From CAZFQD01 sp964520885 (lineage in GTDB: Bacteria; Bacillota; Clostridia; Oscillospirales; SIG519): a stretch of DNA of 16,633 bases. Shown piece after piece: positions 1-6,537 of the stretch (positions within the stretch are counted from its first letter, which is position 1; every line of letters begins with the position of its first letter). The notes under the pieces were generated by a model. That model was given only the letters and a program-made list of their open reading frames with translations, was not told where the DNA came from and did no database searches. The stretch covers positions 1 to 16,633 of the forward strand of contig CAZFQD010000039.1 of the NCBI GenBank assembly GCA_964520885.1, read 5' to 3'. The position numbers and the translations under genes are program-made.

Positions 1-198
1 CTTTTTACCTTAAATTCTATTGGTATTTTTTGTCAGCTTAGCTTTATGACATTGGTCTGACGTCCCCTTTTATGGCACATCCCCAATAGCACACGCAGTT
101 TGCCGTCCCTTTGTGCCTTACCAAAAATTAGGTAAGTGGCAACAAAATGGCTAATGATAATTTATCCGAGTTCTAAGATAAATCAGACACCTTACTTT
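1..198. repeat. Intergenic region with GGGACGG-type REP-like repeats
   Basis: No gene is seen here. The minus strand carries GGGGACG (61-67) and AAAGGGACGGCA (about 102-112). The 74-117 segment is bounded by GGCACA/TGTGCC inverted arms (74-79 and 112-117). A second small inverted repeat, ATTTATC/GATAAAT, lies at 160-166 and 177-183. GGGGACGG strings with TGTCA- or GGCAC-type inverted ends are, from memory, common beside REP-associated tyrosine transposases in Firmicutes. Similar copies occur on the other side of the fucosidase gene (1322-1363). No rho-independent terminator with a T-run was found after the fucosidase stop codon. Confidence 0.5.
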
Positions 199-1287
199 TT
201 ATACCTTATTCTGATTAATTAAAATAAGGTTAGCAAACTCATTCATTCTCTGATAATACAATGGGGGTAGCGTTCCATCAGGCTTAGGACTAACATTAAT
301 AAGATAAATACCACCCATTGAATGTGTTTTCACATAGCGTTCATATACCACTTGTGCAGAAAAATAATCTCCTGGCTCCATATACCCCCAACCACCGGTT
401 CCCCAAATATCGCAAACCTCCCACAAACCATCCAATGGTTTATCCGGAATTACACCTTCAGGGGTTGAAAAATCGCCGTAACCATGCATACGCGTGTTTG
501 TCAATATGTGCGGTTGCAACTCTCTTAGCCATTCAATGGAAAAGCATTCAGGTCCACCATCAAACCAAATAACATCTATCTTTCCGTAATTGGTTAAAAG
601 CTCCTCAATCTGACACCTTGTGTATTCTTTAAACTCCATTAATTCCTCATTTGTTGCCATAAGTCCTCTGAGGCTTTCGTTCCACTCTTGGTCGTTGCTT
701 TCAAAATTACAAGTTTCAAAATTTTTGTTATAATGAGGATTATCTACACTACCATCGCTCCCATAACGAAAGGACATTCTGTCTTTGTTGTAATGCCAGT
801 CGGGTGGCGAGAAATATAATCCGCATTTCAACCCCACTTCTTTACAAGCCTCTACGAAGCCCTTAACCAAATCCGTTCCATTCCAATAGGTAGCGGTATT
901 AAAATTGCCATATTTGCTGGGCCATAAGGCAAATCCATCGTGGTGCTTTGTCGTCAGCACGGCATATGTAAATCCAGCATCTTTAGCCGCTTCTAACCAT
1001 TTTTTGGGATTGTAATCTGTTGGCTTAAATTTTTTGGCAAGCTCAAAATAATCTATGGGCTTTAATGAGTGTTTTCCCTCTTTATCCCATGGTAAATTAG
1101 AAAACATACCCCATGATAATTCAATGCCGCCATGCGCTGAGGAAATCCCCCAGTGAATAAAAAGCCCCTTATCCGCATTTTTAAACCATTGTGCTTCGGG
1201 GTGCGGGTTTGGAAAAACGGTTTCACCCTTTCCGTCTATTGAATTAATTAAAATAACCTGCTTTTTTTGTTCTTCTTGAATTGACAT
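199..1287 (-). CDS. Alpha-L-fucosidase, GH29 family (catalytic domain only)
   Basis: A retaining glycoside hydrolase predicted to release terminal L-fucose from glycans. The 362-aa product has the GH29 barrel landmarks: KGLFIHWG (about 40-47), the TKHHDGF block (about 113-119) and VIWFDGG (about 239-245), whose Asp 243 fits the catalytic nucleophile. There is no signal peptide or membrane segment, so it probably acts on imported oligosaccharides in the cytoplasm. It is shorter than many GH29 enzymes and seems to lack the C-terminal beta-sandwich. The ATG at 1287 is preferred because AAAGGAG lies 7-8 nt upstream; a longer frame starting at 1323 has no such site. It stands alone with no sugar transporter beside it. 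Inverted GGGGACGG repeats on both sides, and parts of the gene at 45-48% GC, suggest accessory or transferred DNA. The family call is strong; specificity for fucose rather than a related sugar is inferred. Confidence 0.9.
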   Translation of the reverse strand: MSIQEEQKKQVILINSIDGKGETVFPNPHPEAQWFKNADKGLFIHWGISSAHGGIELSWGMFSNLPWDKEGKHSLKPIDYFELAKKFKPTDYNPKKWLEAAKDAGFTYAVLTTKHHDGFALWPSKYGNFNTATYWNGTDLVKGFVEACKEVGLKCGLYFSPPDWHYNKDRMSFRYGSDGSVDNPHYNKNFETCNFESNDQEWNESLRGLMATNEELMEFKEYTRCQIEELLTNYGKIDVIWFDGGPECFSIEWLRELQPHILTNTRMHGYGDFSTPEGVIPDKPLDGLWEVCDIWGTGGWGYMEPGDYFSAQVVYERYVKTHSMGGIYLINVSPKPDGTLPPLYYQRMNEFANLILINQNKV

Positions 1288-1321
1288 ATTTATAGCTCCT
1301 TTCAGTTTATTGTTTTTAGGC

Positions 1322-1363
1322 AAAGGGGACGGAAGATAATGTCAAGGGGACGGAGGTTTGACA
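1322..1363. repeat. Two GGGGACGG repeats with TGTCAA/TTGACA ends
   Basis: AAAGGGGACGGAA occurs at 1322-1334 and AAGGGGACGGAGG at 1344-1356. The second copy is framed by a perfect 6-bp inverted pair, TGTCAA (1340-1345) and TTGACA (1358-1363). They are in inverted orientation to the related copies at 61-117, so they bracket the fucosidase gene. They lie in its predicted 5' untranslated region. Confidence 0.6.
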
Positions 1364-1375
1364 ACCCTATTATTT

Positions 1376-1412
1376 ATGTTAATTTAACATCTAAAAATTT
1401 ACATAAATAATA
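1376..1412 (-). promoter_or_regulatory. Operator-like palindromes at the fucosidase promoter
   Basis: ATGTTAA-T-TTAACAT at 1376-1390 is a perfect 15-bp palindrome with one central base. A longer perfect inverted repeat, 1368-1379 against 1401-1412 (12-bp arms, 21-nt loop), surrounds it. The outer arm coincides with the predicted -10. The positions match the start of transcription, as expected for a repressor site. The regulator is unknown. Confidence 0.45.
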
Positions 1413-1436
1413 ACATATTGAAAACTGTTTTGTCAA
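1407..1436 (-). promoter_or_regulatory. Predicted sigma-A promoter of the fucosidase gene
   Basis: On the minus strand TTGACA (1431-1436) is followed after 18 nt by TATTAT (1407-1412), giving a 5' leader of roughly 110 nt before the ATG at 1287. The -35 is a perfect match and the -10 matches at five of six positions. Confidence 0.55.
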
Positions 1437-1503
1437 TCACAGTTTTTATTTTATTAATAAGATAAATGTTTTCTAAATTGTCATTCCTTTGACCCCTTGT
1501 CAT

Positions 1504-1531
1504 ATTCCTAATTTCTCATTCCTAATTACTA
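1504..1531. repeat. Heptanucleotide tandem repeat (ATTCCTA type)
   Basis: Four consecutive 7-bp units: ATTCCTA, ATTTCTC, ATTCCTA, ATTACTA. On the minus strand the first unit after prfB supplies its TAG stop codon (1529-1531). Confidence 0.6.
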
Positions 1532-2635
1532 TTTATTACTTAACTGCTTTAAATAAGCATTAATAAATCCGTCTATTTCCCCGTCCATAACTGCATTTAT
1601 GTTGCCAATTTCAAAATTAGTTCTATGGTCTTTTGCCAAAGTATAAGGCATAAATACATAAGAACGAATTTGAGAGCCCCATGCTATGTCCTTTTGCTCG
1701 CCCTTAATATCCTCAATTTTATCTAAATGTTCTCTTTCTTTAATTTCAATTAACTTAGATTTTAACATTTTCATAGCAAATTCACGGTTTTGGTGTTGAC
1801 TTCTTTGATTTTGGCAAGTAACAACAACTCCGGTGGGAAGATGAGTAATTCTAATTGCAGATTCGGTTTTATTAACATGCTGTCCCCCTGCTCCGCTTGC
1901 ACGAAATGTATCTACCCTTAAATCCTCATCTTTAATATCTATGTCAACACTATCATCAATCTCCGGCATTACTTCAATTGAAGCAAAAGAAGTATGCCTT
2001 CTGCCAGAACTATCAAAGGGCGAAATTCTAACTAATCTATGAACTCCCATTTCGGATTTTAAATAGCCATAGGAATTTAAGCCTTCAATTAAAATTGTTG
2101 CACTTTTAATTCCTGCCTCATCTCCATCGAGGTAATCCAAAATTTTATATTTAAAATTGTGTCTTTCTGACCACCTTGTATACATTCTGTAAAGCATTTC
2201 AACCCAATCTTGTGCTTCGGTTCCCCCTGCTCCTGAATGAAATGCCAAAATTGCATTATTTTTATCAAATTCCCCCGAAAGTAATGTTTCAAGCCTTTGC
2301 TTTTCAAGTTCTTTTTCAATTTCGGCTGTCCCTTTTTCTAAATCAGATAAAATACTCTCGTCTTTTTCCTCTAAAGCCATTTCTCCTAAGGTTATAGTAT
2401 CCTCCCAAAGAGCTTTTAATTTTTGATAATTTTCTGTCTTGTCCTTTAACTGTTTAATTTTTTGCAAAACCTTTTGGCTGTTTTCTAAATTGCTCCAAAA
2501 AACTTCGCTTGAGGTTTTTTCCTCAAGCATTTTTATTTCATTATTTAGCTTTCCAATTCCAATAGCGTCAGCTAAATCTAATATGCTTTCTTTCATACTT
2601 GAAAGTTTTTGTAGTATTTCCTCAATAGCAAGCAT
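1529..2635 (-). CDS. prfB: Peptide chain release factor 2 (RF2)
   Basis: Recognises UGA and UAA stop codons on the ribosome and triggers release of the finished peptide. The 368-aa protein has the SPF anticodon-mimic tripeptide (205-207, in VRISPFDSS) and the GGQ catalytic motif (250-252, in GAGGQHVNKTE), with an N-terminal helical domain of normal length. Full length matches the family (about 365 aa). The ATG at 2635 follows AAAAGGAG with good spacing. Unlike the E. coli and many Firmicutes genes, it is open from start to stop in one frame: no in-frame UGA near codon 25, so no autoregulatory +1 frameshift. Its usual Firmicutes neighbour secA is not present; a fucosidase lies downstream and dusB diverges upstream. 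Confidence 0.97.
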   Translation of the reverse strand: MLAIEEILQKLSSMKESILDLADAIGIGKLNNEIKMLEEKTSSEVFWSNLENSQKVLQKIKQLKDKTENYQKLKALWEDTITLGEMALEEKDESILSDLEKGTAEIEKELEKQRLETLLSGEFDKNNAILAFHSGAGGTEAQDWVEMLYRMYTRWSERHNFKYKILDYLDGDEAGIKSATILIEGLNSYGYLKSEMGVHRLVRISPFDSSGRRHTSFASIEVMPEIDDSVDIDIKDEDLRVDTFRASGAGGQHVNKTESAIRITHLPTGVVVTCQNQRSQHQNREFAMKMLKSKLIEIKEREHLDKIEDIKGEQKDIAWGSQIRSYVFMPYTLAKDHRTNFEIGNINAVMDGEIDGFINAYLKQLSNK

Positions 2636-2664
2636 TAATTTTTCTCCTTTTTATTGTTAGTATC

Positions 2665-2693
2665 ATTATATGAAAATTTATTAGTTTTGTAAA
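2665..2693 (-). promoter_or_regulatory. Predicted sigma-A promoter of prfB
   Basis: Minus strand TTTACA (2688-2693), a 17-nt spacer and a perfect TATAAT (2665-2670), about 30 nt upstream of the prfB ATG. One of the best promoter matches in the window. Confidence 0.75.
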
Positions 2694-2768
2694 GGTAAAA
2701 AATATAATCAATACCATAAATAAATATTTTCTTGATTTATAATGTGAGAACATATATAATTTAGTTAG

Positions 2769-2803
2769 AAATTATAAATTATAAATTGTTAATTGTTAAT
2801 TGT
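2769..2803. repeat. Heptanucleotide tandem repeat (AAATTAT / TAATTGT)
   Basis: Five 7-bp units in register: AAATTAT twice, AAATTGT, then TAATTGT twice. The unit sequence drifts but the period is kept. It sits just before the dispersed-repeat half-site and the assembly gap. Confidence 0.6.
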
Positions 2804-2805
2804 TT

Positions 2806-2821
2806 TGAGATTGCTTCGCTT
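2806..2821. repeat. Left half of a dispersed palindromic repeat, cut by the gap
   Basis: GAGATTGCTTCGCTT runs into the N block, and on the far side the sequence resumes with ACGCTCGCAATGACAG. Together they resemble the widely dispersed bacterial repeat GTCATTGCGAG...AAGCAATCTC, recalled from general knowledge. ATTGC and GCAAT are the inverted arms. The repeat probably caused the assembly break. Confidence 0.5.
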
Positions 2822-2921
2822 NNNNNNNNNNNNNNNNNNNNNNNNNNNNNNNNNNNNNNNNNNNNNNNNNNNNNNNNNNNNNNNNNNNNNNNNNNNNNNN
2901 NNNNNNNNNNNNNNNNNNNNN
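2822..2921. other. Assembly gap of exactly 100 N
   Basis: One hundred unknown bases, the usual placeholder for a scaffold join of unknown size. Any frame translated through it is meaningless. The true distance between prfB and dusB is therefore unknown. Confidence 0.99.
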
Positions 2922-3014
2922 ACGCTCGCAATGACAGTATCCCTTGCCCTTTACGCTCGCAATGACAGTATCCCTTGCCCTTTACGCTCGCAATGACAGT
3001 ATCCCTTACCCTTT
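2922..3014. repeat. 31-bp tandem repeat, three units next to the gap
   Basis: Three adjoining 31-bp units start at 2922, 2953 and 2984, each beginning ACGCTCGCAATGACAG and ending CCCTTT. The third has one change (TTGCCC to TTACCC). There are no unique spacers, so it is not a CRISPR array. The first unit directly abuts the N block, so more copies may be hidden or collapsed there. Confidence 0.9.
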
Positions 3015-3052
3015 ATCATTTTTATAAAGAAAATGGCTTTGATACCGAAATT

Positions 3053-3080
3053 ATTCATTATTCATCATTCATTATTCATT
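3053..3080. repeat. Heptanucleotide tandem repeat (ATTCATT type)
   Basis: Four 7-bp units: ATTCATT, ATTCATC, ATTCATT, ATTCATT, ending 13 bp before the dusB start codon. No convincing -35/-10 pair for dusB was found between the 31-bp repeat and this array. Confidence 0.65.
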
Positions 3081-3093
3081 ATTTTTGGAAGGT

Positions 3094-4065
3094 ATGAATT
3101 GTAATTTGAACAGCTTTAATATTAATAATATACCTATTTCTCCTCCTGTCGTATTGGCACCAATGGCAGGGGCTACTGATTATGCGTTTAGAACTATTTG
3201 CAAAAGTTTTGGGGTAGGGTTAATGGTTAGCGAAATGGTTAGTGCAAAAGGGCTTTTTTACGACAATAAAAAAACTAATGCTTTAATTCGCTTTGAACAA
3301 AATGACCGTCCTTTTGCAATTCAAATTTTTGGCAGCCAACCAAATATTATGGCAAATGCTACTGAAAAAATACTTAAATTTAGCCCCGATATTATTGATA
3401 TAAATATGGGTTGTCCCACCCCTAAAATAGTGAATAATGGGGACGGTAGTGCTTTAATGAAAGACTTAAAATTGGCTGAACAAGTAATTAAGGCTGTTGT
3501 TAAAGTGTCGTGTGTGCCTGTTAGCGTAAAATTTAGAGCAGGATGGGATGAGCAAAACTTAAATGCAGTAGAACTTGCAAAGATTTGTGAGCAAAACGGA
3601 GTTAGTGCTATTACTGTTCACGGCAGAACAAGACAGCAGTTTTATTCCCCTCCTGTAAACCTTGAAATTATTAAAAAAGTTAAACAAGCAGTAAAAATCC
3701 CCGTTATAGGAAACGGGGATATTAATTCTGCTGATGATGCTATTAATATGATGAATTTTACCGGCTGTGATGGAGTTATGATTGGCAGAGGAGCATTGGG
3801 TAACCCCTTTATATTTTCTCAAATATTAAAAGCATTAAATAATCAAGAGTTTATCTTGCCAACAGTTCAAGAAAAACTAAATATTGCTTTAAAACAACTT
3901 GAAATTATGGTGCAAGATAAGGGTGAAAAATTAGCTATTTTAGAGGCAAGAAAGCATATTTCTTGGTATTTAAAAGTAATAAAAAACTCCCACAATGCAA
4001 AAGTTAAGGTAAATACTGCTAAAACTTATAATGAAATGAAAAATATTTTACTTAGTGTAATTTAA
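3094..4065 (+). CDS. dusB: tRNA-dihydrouridine synthase, DusB-type
   Basis: FMN-dependent enzyme reducing specific uridines in tRNA to dihydrouridine. The 323-aa protein shows the family pattern: APMAGATD near the N-terminus (22-29), the active-site Cys 107 in INMGCPTPK, VHGRTR (175-180), and the FMN phosphate-binding GNGDI (206-210) and GRGALGNPF (231-239). The C-terminal helical domain is present and the length is normal. ATG 3094 lies just after GGAAGG, rather close; a TTG at 3085 in the same frame is possible but has no site of its own. In many Firmicutes dusB lies near tilS, ftsH or lysS; here it is alone. Its last 18 bp overlap the 3' end of bioY on the opposite strand, leaving no room for a separate terminator. 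Confidence 0.95.
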   Translation: MNCNLNSFNINNIPISPPVVLAPMAGATDYAFRTICKSFGVGLMVSEMVSAKGLFYDNKKTNALIRFEQNDRPFAIQIFGSQPNIMANATEKILKFSPDIIDINMGCPTPKIVNNGDGSALMKDLKLAEQVIKAVVKVSCVPVSVKFRAGWDEQNLNAVELAKICEQNGVSAITVHGRTRQQFYSPPVNLEIIKKVKQAVKIPVIGNGDINSADDAINMMNFTGCDGVMIGRGALGNPFIFSQILKALNNQEFILPTVQEKLNIALKQLEIMVQDKGEKLAILEARKHISWYLKVIKNSHNAKVKVNTAKTYNEMKNILLSVI

Positions 4066-4614
4066 TTTCTTTAATATTGGCATAATAAGAGTGCATAAAA
4101 AAGCAACAATTATACTTTTAACGATATCTCCACCTAAAAAAGGAATTGCATATTTTGAAATTGCAGTTAAAATACTAATTGGTATTTTTAAGTATATATT
4201 TACTATTAAATATAAATATGGTATTCCAAACAAATATAAAATAATTATCCCACATAAAATTGCCCCTAAATATGTAACAAAAGGTTTATATTTTACTTTC
4301 TCTACAATTAGACCAATTATAAATGCACTTGCTATTAATCCTAATAAAAAACCAAAGGAAGGCTGAAAAATATAACCTATTCCTCCGCCACTTGCAAAAA
4401 TCGGAATTCCAATTAACCCTATTACAACATAGACAATTTGAGATAATGCACCTAATTTTGAACCTAAAATAATTGAAGCCATTGCGCAAAAGAAAACTTG
4501 CATTGTAAATGGAACATAAGGTAATGGAATTTTTATAAATGCTCCAACTGCTGTTAATGCGGCAAACATTGCCACCAATACCATACTTTTAATACTGATT
4601 TTAATAATAATCAA
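4048..4614 (-). CDS. bioY: BioY, biotin-binding S component of an ECF transporter
   Basis: Membrane protein that captures biotin and works with an ECF energising module (ATPases plus EcfT, not encoded here) or alone. Hydrophobic throughout, with about six membrane helices and the BioY block FASGGGIGYIFQPSFGFLLG in the middle, plus a Gly-Gly-Asp turn near the C-terminus. Directly downstream of birA on the same strand, so probably an operon under biotin control. The start is uncertain. The frame is open to 4659, but that part is translated from a GTAGGGGCGACC repeat. No ATG has a good ribosome binding site: TTG 4614 gives a natural N-terminus (about 188 aa) but GAAAGG lies only 1 nt before it; ATG 4584 (178 aa) has none; an ATT codon after GAAAGG is also conceivable. 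The family call is firm. Confidence 0.9.
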   Translation of the reverse strand: MIIIKISIKSMVLVAMFAALTAVGAFIKIPLPYVPFTMQVFFCAMASIILGSKLGALSQIVYVVIGLIGIPIFASGGGIGYIFQPSFGFLLGLIASAFIIGLIVEKVKYKPFVTYLGAILCGIIILYLFGIPYLYLIVNIYLKIPISILTAISKYAIPFLGGDIVKSIIVAFLCTLIMPILKKLNYTK

Positions 4615-4630
4615 ACCTTTCAACTTAAAA

Positions 4631-4675
4631 ATGTAGAATGTAAGGTCGCCCCTACACAATTTAATTGTTAATTGA
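4631..4675. repeat. Heptad pairs and a GTAGGGGCGACC element between birA and bioY
   Basis: ATGTAGA-ATGTAAG (4631-4644) and TAATTGT-TAATTGA (4662-4675) are two-unit 7-bp repeats. The second includes the TAA stop codon of birA (4668-4670). Between them the minus strand reads GTGTAGGGGCGACC (4644-4657), related to the GTAGGGGCGATTA palindrome at 8647-8669. Confidence 0.45.
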
Positions 4676-5654
4676 GTTTAACACTTATTTCTCCGGAATT
4701 AATTGTTTCAATTTTGCCATTATCGTATTGCACAACCAAAGCGGCATTTTTATTTATATCTAAGGCTTTTGCATTTATTTTTGTTTCGCCTCTAATTATA
4801 GTAATATTTTCCCCCAACATACAAAGGTAACTTTTATATTGTTCAATAAGCTCTGCTTGATTTTTTAAGAAATAAAAGTTTTCAATTAATTTGTCTAACT
4901 CTAATATTATTTTTGCTATTAATCGGGAGCGATTAATATTTTTACCGCTTTCCATTTTAAGAGAGGTTGAAATATCTCTTATTTCTTGTGGAAAATCCTC
5001 GATATTGTTATTAACATTTATTCCAATACCCAAAACAACGAATTGAGTTAAATCTGATTCAGCTTCAGTGGCAAGTTCTGTTAAAATTCCGCATACTTTT
5101 TTGCCGTTAATTAATATATCGTTTGTCCACTTAATCTGTGGCTTTATCGGATATAAACTTTCTATTGCTTTGCAAACAGCAATAGCGGCAACAATTGTTA
5201 TTAGGTTTGTTTTAGATGGGGTAAGTTTTGGACGAAGAATGACAGACATATATATTCCACAGCTCTTTTTTGAATAAAAACTTCTGTTAAAACGGCCTCT
5301 ACCCTTAGTTTGTTCATTTGAAAGGATAACAGTTTTTCCTTGAAGCCCTTCATTGGCTAAATGCTTTGCTATGTTATTTGTTGAAAGAACAGAATTATAA
5401 ACTAATACTTTATAATCCAAGCCCTCTTCTTTTAGTTTGCTTTGAACTTCAAATCGGGATATAATATCAGGAGAATTATTTAATTTATATCCCCTATTTG
5501 TTGTTGAAGATATTTCATATCCTGCATCTTTAAGTTTATTTATTTGTTTCCAAACAGCTGTTCTTGATACTCCTAAGGCTGAACAAATTACCTGACCTGA
5601 AATATATTCGCCATTGCCTTCGCACAATAATTTTAGTATGTCATTTTGGTTCAA
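4668..5654 (-). CDS. birA: Bifunctional biotin-protein ligase / biotin repressor BirA
   Basis: Makes biotinyl-5'-AMP, attaches biotin to carboxylase carrier domains and, when carriers are saturated, represses biotin genes. The 328-aa protein is the two-domain form: an N-terminal winged helix (about 3-60, with GVSRTAVWKQI as recognition helix and a TTNRGYKL wing), the ligase domain with the biotinyl-AMP loop KGRGRFNRS (117-125), KWTNDI (175-180) and GKKVCGILTE (184-193), and the small C-terminal domain. The start TTG 5654 is chosen because AGGAG lies 8 nt upstream; a GTG at 5661-5663 overlaps that site. bioY follows on the same strand. A BirA-type operator covers its promoter, indicating autoregulation. 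Confidence 0.95.
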   Translation of the reverse strand: MNQNDILKLLCEGNGEYISGQVICSALGVSRTAVWKQINKLKDAGYEISSTTNRGYKLNNSPDIISRFEVQSKLKEEGLDYKVLVYNSVLSTNNIAKHLANEGLQGKTVILSNEQTKGRGRFNRSFYSKKSCGIYMSVILRPKLTPSKTNLITIVAAIAVCKAIESLYPIKPQIKWTNDILINGKKVCGILTELATEAESDLTQFVVLGIGINVNNNIEDFPQEIRDISTSLKMESGKNINRSRLIAKIILELDKLIENFYFLKNQAELIEQYKSYLCMLGENITIIRGETKINAKALDINKNAALVVQYDNGKIETINSGEISVKLN

Positions 5655-5678
5655 AGTTAACACTCCTTTGCTTGTATA

Positions 5679-5707
5679 AAAATATCATAAAATTATTGTA
5701 TTGTCAA
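5679..5707 (-). promoter_or_regulatory. Predicted promoter of birA-bioY
   Basis: Minus strand TTGACA (5702-5707), a 17-nt spacer and TATTTT (5679-5684), about 20 nt upstream of the ribosome binding site. The -35 lies inside the left half of the BirA operator. Confidence 0.6.
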
Positions 5708-5732
5708 CATAAAACTATAAATTGGTTTACAA
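5701..5732. promoter_or_regulatory. BirA operator (BIO box) between birA and the ABC exporter
   Basis: TTGTCAACA (5701-5709), 14 nt, GGTTTACAA (5724-5732). The established BirA consensus in Firmicutes is close to TTGTAAACC-N14/15-GGTTTACAA: the right half is perfect and the left matches 7 of 9. It covers the -35 of birA and, in its spacer, a TATAAA (5716-5721) that could be the -10 of the rightward exporter genes, 32 bp before their start codon. Its position beside a two-domain BirA makes the call strong. Confidence 0.75.
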
Positions 5733-5752
5733 TTGGTTTGGAGGAATACTTT

Positions 5753-6469
5753 ATGCAAAAAGAATTATTAAATGCCAAAGGATTAAAAATTGTTTTTGAT
5801 AAGAAAACAATAGTGCAAGATATTGATATTAGCATAAAAGAAGGGGAAATAATTGGTCTTATCGGTCCTTCCGGCTCTGGTAAAACTACTATTATTAGAG
5901 CAATGATAGGCAATATTAAGGCAAACGAGGGGCAACTTTATGCATTTGATACATTGCTACCTTCAATAAAAGTATGCGATAAAATTGGCTATATGGCTCA
6001 AACGGACGCTTTATATGAAGATTTATCGGGCTATGAAAACCTTTTGTTTTTTGGCAGGCTTTATAATATTAAAGAAAAAGAATTAAAAGAAAAAATAAAA
6101 GAGGTTTTAGAACTTACTCATTTAGCAGAAGATGCTAAAAAAATTGTTTTCAAATATTCAGGTGGTATGAAAAGGCGACTTTCAATGGCAATTTCTTGGT
6201 TGCATAATCCACAGCTTTTAATCCTTGACGAGCCAACAGTGGGTTTAGACCCTAATTTGAGAAATGAATTTAAGGAACTTTTTAAAAAATTAGCAAATGA
6301 AGGAAAGGCAATTTTAAAAACAACTCATGTAATGGAGGAAGTTTTAGATTGCGACATTTTATATATGCTAAGAGAGGGCAAAATAATTGCAAAAGGAACG
6401 CCGAAAGAATTAATTGAAAAATATGGCGATTTAGAAAAAGCGTTTATAAGCTTTTGCCAAAACAATTGA
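5753..6469 (+). CDS. ABC transporter ATP-binding protein (ABC-2 exporter type)
   Basis: ATP-hydrolysing subunit of a predicted exporter, partner of the permease that follows. The 238-aa protein has all nucleotide-binding motifs in order: Walker A GPSGSGKTT (38-46), Q-loop Gln 83, signature SGGMKRR (136-142), Walker B LLILDEP (155-161), D-loop after it and H-loop His 192. GKIIAKGTPKEL near the end is typical of the CcmA/DrrA-like exporter ATPases. ATG 5753 has TTGGAGGA 7 nt upstream; the frame remains open upstream to 5564 but that part overlaps birA and is not credible. Transcribed divergently from birA across a BirA operator. The substrate is unknown; drug or lipid export is usual for the family. 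Its TGA stop falls inside a 7-bp tandem repeat. Confidence 0.93.
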   Translation: MQKELLNAKGLKIVFDKKTIVQDIDISIKEGEIIGLIGPSGSGKTTIIRAMIGNIKANEGQLYAFDTLLPSIKVCDKIGYMAQTDALYEDLSGYENLLFFGRLYNIKEKELKEKIKEVLELTHLAEDAKKIVFKYSGGMKRRLSMAISWLHNPQLLILDEPTVGLDPNLRNEFKELFKKLANEGKAILKTTHVMEEVLDCDILYMLREGKIIAKGTPKELIEKYGDLEKAFISFCQNN

Positions 6470-6497
6470 CAATTGACGATTAATGAGGAATTAGAAA
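6463..6497. repeat. Heptanucleotide array (CAATTGA type) between ATPase and permease genes
   Basis: CAATTGA twice (6463-6476), then CGATTAA, TGAGGAA and TTAGAAA in the same 7-bp register. The first unit contains the stop codon of the ATPase gene (6467-6469). Confidence 0.5.
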
Positions 6498-6537
6498 AAC
6501 CCCATATATTTATCCTAAAAAAGAGAGGTTGAAAATT

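Noticed and set aside
204..229. CCTTATT/AATAAGG inverted repeat as a terminator
   Set aside because: It lies within the last codons of the fucosidase gene, is AT-rich and weak, and lacks a following T-run on the minus strand.
1288..1323. 12-residue extension of the fucosidase
   Set aside because: The earlier start has no ribosome binding site, whereas AAAGGAG sits correctly before ATG 1287.
2793..2996. Open frame running through the N block
   Set aside because: It consists of unknown bases and the 31-bp repeat; there is no real coding evidence.
2922..3014. Possible CRISPR array
   Set aside because: The 31-bp units are directly adjacent with no unique spacers between them, and no cas gene is present.
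3011..3029. CTTTAT...ATAAAG hairpin upstream of dusB
   Set aside because: Only six A/T-rich pairs, partly within the repeat edge; too weak to support a terminator or operator.
5564..5752. 63-residue N-terminal extension of the ABC ATPase
   Set aside because: It overlaps birA on the other strand and crosses its promoter; ATG 5753 has a strong ribosome binding site and gives the normal domain start.
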